A stretch of DNA of 64,000 nucleotides from Aquila chrysaetos chrysaetos (lineage: Eukaryota; Chordata; Aves; Accipitriformes; Accipitridae): positions 7,564,001-7,628,000 of the forward strand of contig NC_044004.1 of the NCBI RefSeq assembly GCF_900496995.4, in the 5' to 3' direction. The translations under genes were made by a program, and so were the position numbers. Below, in pieces: positions 26,101-38,100 of the stretch. The notes under the pieces were generated by a model that saw only the letters and a program-made list of their open reading frames with translations, searched no databases and was not told the DNA's origin. Position 1 is the first letter of the stretch. Each line of letters begins with the position of its first letter.

Positions 26101-29100
26101 AAGAATGAGCAAATGAGTCTACTGTAGGCATTCTGGTATGCAGCAGAAGTTGTCATTTAGGAAACTCTAGCTAATTTCTTGTTTTCTGTGCAAGTCCAAT
26201 CTGACTGCCTAGAAACAGTAGCTGTAGTTCCTGGGTTCTGTGTCTTTGTTCCATTTTTGTGGGTGATGTTGCTCTTTGGCAAGATCTGTTTTCTCCTGCT
26301 ACTGTGTGGAGAGCTATGCAAACTTGGTAGAAAAGTCAGATCTCAAAAATCAAAAACCTCACCCTGATGATCCAAGTGCTGCTGTAAGTTGTGAAAGTAA
26401 CTCTTTTACCCACCTTCTCTCTGCAGCCCCCATTCCCCAATAAGAAAAGAGATCGGTAAGTGTGCCTTTCTTCCTAAACTGATGGAGACTCTCCATGCCA
26501 GTTTTGTGAAAGCTGAAGTATCCTTTTGCTCCTAGAGGCTTTTATATAAAAGCAATTTGTCTTTAAAGTGTTTGCATAAATACTACTTGTAAAAAGTATT
26601 GTAAAAAAGGGATTATTCAGCAGTAGGAACATTTATATAGCAAGACACTTTACTTTAGCACGTGGTTAAGCCCAAGTTCAAGCATTTGTTTTTTAACTTG
26701 TATATGCAGTTACCTACTTGCTTAATGCTGAACAAATATTCAGAAGTTTCAGTAAATTTGAGATGAGACACCAACAAAATTCTTGATTGTGCAAAAATAA
26801 GCAAACTTCAGTTGTAGGATGTACTTGGTTTGCTTGACCCATGGCTAGTAAGTCCATGTACATGTTACAGGAGAGATCTTCTGGGACTAGACAGAAAAGT
26901 GAGACTTACTTGTCCTGCTTAGAGTGATCTCAATGTTGTCTGGACGTGTACCTCGTAAGTGAGATTCAACTTCACTGTTTTACTCTTGTGTGGCTCCAAA
27001 ACATTGGTGTAGGATATCAGTATCTGGGAACCATTACTGTATGTTGACAAGCTTTATCATCTAACAGTGGCAATAGCAACAAATGTTCAATGGGTGCTTG
27101 TGATATAGGCAGAGCACCAGAGAGTCTGGGGACTCTATTAGCAGAAAAGTACAGGCTTGCTCAGCACTTGGTGTAAGCTGTATTGAAGTTAATGAAAGTT
27201 ATGTGGTAGCAATCAAAAGGAAATACTGTGTTTTTCTTTTTTGAAGGGGTTTCCTTATGCAGTAACACAATCAAGACTCCTTTCCTTAAAATAAAAGTGA
27301 AAAATATTTATATTTTCAAGCCCTTCTAAGAGCAAACTAAAAAAAAAATCCCATTGAAAATATTTTAAGAAACACCATTTTGAATCACTCAGATTTATGA
27401 TTATATTTTAGTTGTAAGAAATTAAAGTGAGACTGAATGATAACCTTTCTCTCAATCCCCAAATCCAACAAATGTAATTGTAAAATCCAAAACTTGGTCT
27501 TTTTTAATGAATTTGAATGTCTTCTCTTCTACTTCCCTTGCTTACAAAGTTCTTCAGTAAGTGATATGTATATTTGTGGTAATAGTGCTTATAAAATTTC
27601 CTAAATTTCCTTTACTAATAGTGGACCTAGCGTGACGTTTTCATGTAATTTGAATACTTACCCTGTGTAGTCTCTTCCTGCCGGTTCCCCCTAACCCCAT
27701 GTCTCCAATGCTGTGACAGGTCTCCCAAAGCTTAGTTTGTTCTTGCAATTTAGATGTGGAAATCTAAGCATTTTGGTTTTCTACCTTATGATTCCTTTCT
27801 GAAAGCCATTGATTCTCAGCAGTCCCTTATTAGTAGAAGTAAAAACTCCATTCAGAATTACTGTAGTTATTGATTCTAGGAGGAGAAGAGATAAAAGGTA
27901 GTACTGCTGAGCTTCTGGCTGATCGCTGACATTAGAGGATTTTTCACCACAGATAACGATCTTAGGAAATGGATTTTCTATATATTTCTTAGGAGGAATG
28001 TTACACTCTTTTCTTCATTTCCTCCTTAGGTGGATTTTCAAGATGTGCATGCCAGAACTGTGGCTGAAAGGAGGAGGGAAGAGGAGAAGCAAAAACGATT
28101 GGATAACATTTACAAAGAAAAAGCCAAAAGAGCTGAAAAAGAAATGGAAGGTGAGTTGCTTTGGTTCTTTTAGGGTTTTTTGTTGTTGTTGTTGTTGTTA
28201 TTGGTATTTAAAGCAACCTTTTTTAAGGTTATATAAAACAAATTCTAAGAGAAGAGCTATTCAAATAATAGCTGACCAGAGAGGGTGGGAGTACTACATT
28301 TGTTAGTGTCGTGGTTTAACCCCAGCCAGCAACTAAGCACCATGCAGCTGCTAACTCGCTCCCCGCCCCCCCCCCCCCCCAGTGGGATGGGGGAGAAAAT
28401 CAGGAAAAGAAGTGAAACTCGTGGGTTGAGATAAGAACGGTTTAATAGAACAGAAAAGAAGAAAGTAATAATGATAATGATAACACTAATAAAATAATAG
28501 TAACAATAAAAGGATTGGAATGTACAAATGATGCACAGTGCAATTGCTCACCACCCACCGATCGACACCCAGTTAGTCCCTGAGTGGCGATCCCCTGCCC
28601 CCACTCCCCCCAGTTTCTATACTAGACATGATGTCCCATGGTATGGAATACCCCGTTGGCCACTTTGGGTCAGCTGCCCTGGCTCTGTCCTGTGCCAACT
28701 TCTTGTGCCCCTCCAGCTTTCTCACTGGCTGGGCATGAGAAGCTGAAAAATCCTTGACTTTAGACTAAACATTACTTAGCAACAACTGAAAACATCAGTG
28801 TTATCAACATTCTTCGCATACTGACCTCAAAACATAGCACCATACCAGCTACTAGGAAGACAATTAACTCTATCCCAGCTGAAACCAGGACATAGAGCTT
28901 GACCCTCTGTCTCTCTCCCCTAAAGAATATCAGGGGAAACAAGTGACAGTCCTGTGAGCTCAGGTACTGTGGAGAGATTTTTTTCTTTTTTTTAAAAAAA
29001 AAAAAAAGGTAGCTGGTAAGGGTCTGGTCTATGCATTCATACTTTTCTGAATTACAACCTCAAGCAAGCATATCATGAGACTTTTCAGAGCTAGTGCCTT

Positions 29101-32100
29101 AAGTTCTGTGTCATTGACTAGGCACTCAACTTCTCAACTTGAGACTTCTCAACACCTTGTTGGCTCATGACCTTAATTACATTGTATATACAGTCATCCT
29201 GTTCCAGAAGTATAGGCAATGGTCTGCACGGGAATCCTGGGTGCAGGATTATCTATGAATAGTGTCATACTGCTGCTAAAAAATGTGTCTAACTGGGGGC
29301 TGAATCTCTAAGTGATATGTACCTAGCAAACATATTGCTGTAATACGAAAGAAGAACAGAGATAGCAAGTATATTATGTTGCAGTTACAAAGGGTTATTT
29401 AATTAAATTACTTCAGTATATGCAATGCATCCAATTGTGTCTGCATTTATTCTGCATGCTGAGAACGTTTTCATGCATGAGGGTGGAATTTTAAAGAGAT
29501 TTAACCGTCTTAATGTCACTTTTATTGGTAGCACCTTTTTGAGCAATAGTATATATTCATGGCTACACCTACAAGCAACTATAACATTCATGGCTGTAGA
29601 ATGAATACGCACCAACATCACTAAGAATATCCTCATTGAACCTTGTTCTCCTTCAAATTCTATGAAGTACTTGTGTCACCTTTGCGTAGTGAAATTTTAG
29701 AGAGGATAGGGAAAGGAGGAACACTGATTCAAAATTATTTGCTCAGGAAATTCCTACTTAAGAAAAGTATTGTCACAATTTCTGCAGCGGAGAGATCTGT
29801 ATGGCTAAATTACCACTGATTACTGGATAAGTGGATTACCCCTTTGGCAGTCATATTTGTTTTGTAAATCTGTGCCTGCTCTGGAGGCATTAACTTTTTT
29901 ACAGTATATAACAATATTCTAAAACAATTGTGTCTTGATAGAAATGTCCCAAGAGATTGCCAACGCACTGACAGAGATGGAAAACTGTTTCCGGCTTCTG
30001 ATGCCAGATCCTTTTGACTTCACTGCAAATGACACGGAACTGGAACCTAACAAACAAATGTCTGCTAATGAGGACAGACCTGCATCCCCGTTGTCTTCCC
30101 GGATGGAAGTTAACCAGTCCTGTTTTGGATGCATGGATGATGAACAGCCATGCTGCAGCAAGGACGTTCTTCTTGTTTCTCAGTGTGTTAGAACCGATAG
30201 AACCAAAGAGTTAGAAGAGAAACAGGAGAAGCCTGAGCAAGAAGAATTAGATGGAGGCTCGTGCTCAGAAGCTCAATCTAGTGTCCCAGCTCTCAGTGAT
30301 GACGATTACCAGACTTTTGTTAGGAACCATGGGCTTATTTCACATAAGTATACTCTAGACCTTGAAATCTCCACAGGTACCTGGAAAAATTTTTCACTTA
30401 TAGCTGGAAGCAGCCTTTGTCTGAAATGCTTTGTAGTTGTGGTTGGTTGTTTGAGTTTTTTTCTAAGACTTAAATGCTGGGGTTCCTGGACACCACTTTG
30501 ATTTATTTTGGAGTTCTTTTTTATTTCTGGTTCATCTAGTAACCATTTTTAGGGCTGGGTGTCCTTGTGTGTGATTAACAGATTTTATTAATTACCTTCT
30601 GAGACTGAACTTTTGTATTAGTTGTAATCACATTATAGCACTACATAGTACCTAAAATAAGATGAGTTTCCTGTGTTAAAAAAAAAAAAATCTGGTTACC
30701 ATGTATAATTTTCTTTCTCATACGCTTCACTACTCACCTCTTGCTCTCTATAGCCGGGGTATAAGCTGCTAGTTTTAAAATCTTACAATTGAGTGTTTCT
30801 TAAACTTTTTTTTTTCCTTGCTACTGACAACTTGCAAGAAGCAGTTAGTTTTGCTAGGAATTCCTAAGGATTATGATTATACCTTTTTTATATAACTTTG
30901 CTAATGTGAGTTACCTCTAGAAAATTAGGATGGTTGTGTTTTGGTAGTCTAAGTGAAGTCTCTTACAAATACTGTCCTAATGCAATTTCATGTGCAAACA
31001 GTCAGTAAGGCAGGTATCTACTTCTGTGCTTGCAGACAACAGAATTGGAAATGTATCCGTGCGGCTTATGAATGACTAATGGGTGAAAAGTACCATTTTT
31101 ACTTGGATAGTGTCATACTTGGCTTCTTTGACAATCAAGTCCCTATTGCCGTTGGGGCAGGGATTATTTTATACTGAATATGCTGAAACTGGTACAGTAA
31201 GGCCCAGTTCATTTGAACTTAGGACAAGATGTAATGTAAATAATAAGGCTGCACTTGTCTGTGGTTTATTTGGCGATTCCTTAGTAGTGATGGTTTTAAC
31301 AACTCTTTCTGTTATCACTGGACTGAAAGCTTTTCATCTTTTCTTCTGATTTTTTTTGAATGTGTGGGTGATGGTAGAATAATTAATACTGAACAGAGAA
31401 ACATTCTGATGTTTGTAACTTTTCCTGAAGTCATCAAATATTGTAGAAAAGTTCATGTCAACTTCTTCTGCTTACCTTCTTGAGCTCTTACAGTGAAGAT
31501 AATATAAGCATTGTGCACTAACTCTTTTTTCCCCTGTTTTGAGCAGAAATAAAAGTGCATGAGAATGAAGATAATACTGCCATAATAAACAATGTCATGG
31601 ATGCTCACAAACTTCTCAGAAATAAGTTCTGGCCTTCTGTGCAGTCCTGGATTCAGGTGGGATAAAGAGACAATTTTTTTTCATTCTTTTTATAAAAAGA
31701 TGGAGAAGCAAGGGCTGGGGTACAGTAAGTCTTGACAAAGAGTGAGCATAAAGGAAATTAAGGTTGAAGAAACATTGGTGCAAATAGAAAAGATTTCTAG
31801 TTCAGTAGGCATGGACAAAAGCAGACTACAGGAGCTACATGACTTGTTTGATAGCTCTCAGCATTAGGTATGCTACCTACAGTCATACTTTTTTTTTTTT
31901 TTTAAAGATATAGTAAAATGGGACTTCTTCACAAAGGATTAAAGTAAAACACAGCTTGTTTTTGTCAGACATGTCTGTATCGGAAAAACAGTATGTCCTT
32001 TCTGTCAATTGATATTACTGCTCAGGAGCCTCGTGCGTGGAATTTGGCCTATGGAAGGACACTCTCGGGAGATGTTTATACCAGCTGTTCATTCTTTGTT

Positions 32101-35100
32101 TGTCTTTAGCAGTTGCTATTAGCTTTTATATTCTAGATAGGAAAAGAAGTGGCTTCACTAATTGTTACTTGGAAAGTAAAGGAATTTGTGACAATGTTGT
32201 TTCATTAATTATGAAGGAAAACTGAAAATGTTTTTTGGCTCAGATGCCTAGAAAAAAGAACAAGAATGTTGATTTCTTGCTTTGCAGTTATTTACCAGAG
32301 CAGGAATAGATGATGATCGCCTAAGATGTGCCATTGATCTCAAGAATAAATTGGAGACTGCTATGAAGAAATACAAGGAAATGAACATTTCCTTTAAAGC
32401 AAAAAAAAGAAAAGTGGTGAGTTTCTTAAAATTCTATTTTACTAGAGGGGACCATTAGTAGTGCTTAGCTTGTATACAAAAAATGCACTTTCTCTTAAGC
32501 CTTAATCTGGGAAACTTTTCAACACAAGTTTTATTGAAAAGTACACTAATTCATCTGGTTGTAGCTTCACTCAAGGAAGTTTCACTAAACACCTGTACAG
32601 TATGCCAGGGGCCTGGTTATTAGACAAAACCACGTAAGGCAGCACTGTTGTTTAGGATAGAGAAGCGATTAAGTTCAGATTTTATTTACTCTTAGTTCAT
32701 GTGTAACACTGTTATGTCCTCAGCTTCTTTTGTGCATAATTCTCAGTAAACACTGTATTACTCATGTTCTTTTATAACTTGCCAAACTATGCTAGTGTCT
32801 CACAATTCAGGAAAGTAGTGTCTCTTCTATGGAGCATTTACTCTTTCTAGTGAGCATGTAACATGATTGAGGATATCTGAAGAGAATTAGTTGTTATATA
32901 AAGCTTTAAAGCATCAAAATAGTTCACAAATATTAGCTACCCAGGTTTTGTGAAATAGGTAGAACTTGTAAATAAATGGAGGCTGAAAGATCAAATGGTT
33001 TATTCAGATCCAAAAAGGAGTCTGCGGCTTCTTTATGTAGCTAAAAAGCAGAGCTGCATAATACTAATTTCTGTTGGCTGCTGCGATCAACCAATATTAC
33101 TGTATAGCTTGACATGAAAATAAGTGTGTTGGGTCAGGGTCCAGAGTAGAGTCTGGTTTATGACTGGATTGTAAGAATTTGATCTGGACATTATACCTTG
33201 GACTAAATTGTGGTAGCCTCGTTTAGCCATGACTGAGTGTTGTAGACTTTGCTTTCATTGTGCAAATGAAGCTTTATCAAGATTAATCTGGTTCATAATC
33301 TTAATACCTACTGATGTACCACACCAGTCAAAAATGCCAACTCTGAATGAAAAGTACTGAAAGACTGTCTTGTCAGAGGTTTTTTCCCTCCAGTGAAATA
33401 TGTGTGCTACCTTTATGCAACCAGCTATGAAGGAATCCAGACATCTGCTGTCATTCCTGCCATTTGCTTGACAGGACTTCATTTGCTGCACCTCTGCATG
33501 GAATATTGGTTGCTATATTTCTTGCAAGATATAAAGGACATTGAAGCCTTGATTTTCGTGTGTGAGTGCATGCATGTGTATGTGTTTAAAGTGGTATTGT
33601 TACCACTTCTGGAGATTGATCAATGCTATCTATATAAGGTTTGAAAGCTAATAAATTCCATTGTTAGAAGGAGGGGAAAAAAAAAAAAAAAAAGAAAATA
33701 CATAGCAGTGCTCACAAAGAATACATTCAAAATGAAGCAATGCAGACTGAGGTGTTAACTTAAGCATTGAAAACAGTATATAATTATTCCTAGGGTTTTT
33801 CTCCAGTAGAAAATACCCAAATTTAGTGTTAGTGCTGAGTTACTTTGAATTTATAAGGTGAACATAGAGAGCTTTGCACTGCAGAAGGAAACTGTATAAA
33901 TTATCTTTTATTTGCATGTCAGATGACTTTGTTGAAACATAAAAACATGCTAAAATGAGAGTCTGATAGAACAAAATAAACAGCATCTCTGAGACCATGA
34001 TTATTAAATCCCCATCTGTCAAATATTTACATGTCAGCATATGAAACACTACACGTAGCTCCTCTTTAATTCAGCAGTGCTGCTCATGTTATGTATTGTT
34101 GCCTCTGTCTGTATGTCCTTGTGTCACTGGAGCTATAGTTCTTGCCATGCCAAAGTTTTGCTGTCTTCTGTATCTTTAGATCCAAGAGAAGAAGTACTGA
34201 TAGTCTGTCCTTCAAAGCACTGGCTCACAGCCATCCTGTCCCGACAGAGCTCAGCTTTACAGATGTTATTTGTTAGCGCATGGAGTCAATGAGTGCTGCT
34301 ACCTGCTCGTGTGTAGAGATGAGCACACCTAGAAATGAAGGGGAGCATTTAGTAAGCAGGGAGAGAAAGAGTGTGTAAATGAAGTGTGTGAGTGTGGAGG
34401 GTCCCATGTAAATTGTCTAGCTTGTAGTTGGTCTGTGACATCTCTACATTTGGATATGATAGCAGTTTTCCTGGCAACTAGTGACTGCAATCTGAGGTAC
34501 CTATATTGTTAGCTGGAGAACACAAAGGAGAATTGTTTGTGTACTTGCTCATTTCGAGTGTAATTATGGTCCTGCACCACAGGCAAGCCTTACCTTCAGG
34601 GAGAAAGTGGTTTTATTTTAACAGCAAATACAAACCAGAACGATAGGCACTTGGAAACTTGGCTGGGGACTTGGGCTTGCCCGGTCTCCTCAGACTTTCT
34701 AGTTTTCCTTCGTGCTCGTTCTCCGTGCTTCTCTGGTCTCTAATTTCTTGCCTTTTCATCTGTTCTATTCTGTGCTTTGTTTCTGTTCTGCCTGGGGACA
34801 GGGGGAGTAAAGGCTTTACCCATCCTTAAATTGAGATCAAGAAAGTTGATAAAGGGGAGGGTTTAGTGAGAGACAGTGAAACTGGAGATTTATTACTATG
34901 AACTCTACTATACCTCTCAGTCCTGCAGAGATTTAAATTTCCACTTAAAAGAGGGAAGGTGCTGGAGTCACTTACCATTGCTACATGTCATTGCTACTCT
35001 TGTTGAGCTGAGCAGTTACACGTGCACATGGCTGAGGTGCAATATATATATAAGGCATATATATTTGGAGTAATTCTTGATGCTATGGTTCGATATGAAT

Positions 35101-38100
35101 ACACCAGCAATGTAGCTGGATGTGAACTACATTGAGAGGAAGAAGTTGGTGGTTACCTGGGCTGCCTTCACGGAAGAATCATTTGGTTGGTGCAGGAAGG
35201 TGTCTGCTTTTGGCAATCCTCACTGTTACCTCCATGCTTTCTATTGTTTCTCACTTCATTTTGCAGATCACGGAGCACTGGACTGCAAGGCAGAATCCTT
35301 ATGCAATTAAAGCATGTTAGAAAATTAGCACAAGTCATTTTCTCTGGAGTTTTTTTGCCTTTATCTTTGCTGAAAAATGGAAAAGCCCCACTGCTTTGCG
35401 AACTATAGGAGAACTTTCTGTAGGTTTACAGAACTTAAATGAAGTCCCTTGAAGGAAAGCACAGAGCTTTATACAGTGAAACATTTTGACTTGAAATGGT
35501 TTATAGTGACATAAGATATAACCGCTTCTTTTCTCCTCTGTAACAGTGAAGAATTCAAACCATCGGAAAGCCTTAATTATAAGGAGGGCTGTCATTTTTA
35601 CATAACGCTTAAACCCTGTCAAGACAAGCAGGCTATGGCACCTTTCTGCTCTTTCCTCTCAGGAGCTGAGGGAGGAGAAGAAAAAGAGTGACAAAGGTTA
35701 CCCTTTGACTGTCTAGAAACAAATCCCTTGCAGCAAATTTTATAAATGTTATAAATGTTAATACGTCCCCGCTGCCCAGACTATACATTCCTTCTTCCCA
35801 TTGCTGTGCCCCCAGCAGATCAGAAGTCATCAAGACATTTCTTCCTGAGCTGTTGTTTTTTTTCAGAGAGGTGGGGGATGGACGAAAAATGACAGTCTTA
35901 CTGTGTTGGTCAAGGGCAAGTGAGTTTTTGTGTGCTTACACAAGTTATGTTCACTGTAGTTAAATACTTGTTTGGGGTGTGAATCGGGTGTCAGCTTGTG
36001 ACAGGAAATGTATTTTGAAAGTATAAACAAGAGTTTTGAAATCCATTTTTCTGTGAAACTGAGTTTTAGCTGCATCTGGAGAAAGAAGCAGAAGCTGTAA
36101 AAGGGGTTTTATTTTACGGTACCTTGGATGCCCGGACATAGCCCTTTCTTTCTCTGAATGCCTGCTCAGGATAATCTCAGTGCCCAGTAGAGGGAGTGCA
36201 TACTGCATGCTCGACATTTTTCTCTACGCCACCTTTGTCCAAAGCTAGCCATCACCTCAGTCTGTGTTTCCAGGTAAACTTACTACAACAGTAATACACC
36301 AGAGACACTTCGAGTTAATTCTTGACTCTATTTAGATGAATTATTATGGAAGTACCGTTGTAATTATTGGCTGAGACTGGCATTTAAGTAGAAATTCCTG
36401 TTTCCAAAGGAAATTCTTTTGTAGAAATAACTTGCTTACGGTTGAAATGTTCCTTTAAAAATAATTTTTCCTGGTTAGAAATAGTTTCATTTGTTAATGT
36501 CTTCCCTCTTTTCTTAAAATACTATTATTTTTCTTCTTTAATGTCTGATTTGCAGCTGATTAGATGCAAATGATATTGCAGTTTTAAAAGTTACGAGAGG
36601 ACAAGTGTGTACCGTATTTTAAATCATGCATGCTACCTTTCACTTACATAATTTCCATAAAGGATTGTCAATTAGGATAATATTTAAAGTTCTTACATTA
36701 TTAATGGAAATGTAGTTCATTAGCTATATTTTGTACACTGAGAGTATGTTTATCTCTTATTTAATTACCTTTGGGAAGCCATAAAAAGGTTTACCATTCA
36801 GGCTGGCTATAACTTGGCCAGATAGAAGCTAGTAGGCAATATGATGTGAGAAACATCCAGCTCATTTGTCTGTCAGCAGAGTGATCATTTAACAGGCCTA
36901 TTACATTTTGAATTTTTAATTTCAAGTTATATTAACAACCAAGGATAAATAGTTCTTCATTAACTGTCTTCATTACTTTTTGTTTTACCTTTCCTTATCT
37001 TCTGTCAAATCTAAGTGTGCACTTGGATCTTGATTTATTCATGTACTTAATTTTATCCATGTGAAACATCTGGTTGAATTCAATAATGCCATTAATAATT
37101 AGATTTGGAGAGAGGCTGTCCTTGTGTTGTCCAGAACCTGATCTGATCCCCAAACCTTACTGCAATACAAGTCAGATTTTTTTCTGAAAGAATAATGTCA
37201 GAAAATTGTTACAAATTATGTTTGCAAGTTAAATATTTGCTGGTCATAATTTAGTCTTAAAATATTTTAGTACATAAAAGGATTAAAATTTTAATATGTA
37301 ATAAATTAAGCCAAGAGCTCTACCAATTACTTGGCTGCAAGACTATTGCTGATTTTTTTTCCCTGTATCTTCAACTACAGCTTGGCATTTTATCAATGCT
37401 AATGAGTTATTTCTACCTAATCATTTTGTAGCTTTATAACCAGCTCTTTTTTAAGTCTGTCTTTTAGTTAAGTTAGTGCCTGCTTTAAAAAAAAAAAAAA
37501 AAAGTCACACTTGAATTTTAGATTAAAAGCAAAGGCTATATTGTTTTCTCTTTCTGCTTCTTTCTGTAGCCATAGAGAATCCAGTCCAGCTGACTGCTTT
37601 CTGCTTTCTATAACAGCTTCTTGTACTCGCATCCTAGTTTTTTCCTCTTTTCTTCATTTTTGAGAAGTTGTTTCTGGGGGTAAGTAGTTGTCTTTAGTGA
37701 TCCCTCACCATGCCTGAACCCACATCTGCTAAAACATACTCAGACCAAGGAGCAAGAGAGACACCTTTCTAAAAGAAGTCTTTTCCTCAGGTGTTGCTTT
37801 TAAATTGCACACAAATGAAAACCCTAACTCTTAACAAAGTTGCCCTTTGAAAACTAGAAGTGTTTAATGTTGAGATTTGAATAATAACTTGATGTTGATT
37901 GTTGGTATGTTTTCTAAAACTTAAGAGAAATATAGGAATATTTGATAATTAAATCAGCATTACAGCTAAAGATGTCCTTTATCAGATTGTATACATCATT
38001 AGCATGTAATGTGTTCAGAATAAATAAAGTTTAATCATGTTTGTATGGTCAAAGTAGTAGCCCAGGCAACATTTAAAATTTTTTCTTGTGTCTAGCTAAT

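Larger units (their letters stand above)
28151..29941 (+). other. UVSSA: UVSSA intron 3
   Basis: 1.8 kb. It has a (TTG)n microsatellite at about 28180-28199, only 30 bases from the donor, an antisense retroviral LTR at 28307-28892, and T- and A-runs near 28979-29007. Confidence 0.9.
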
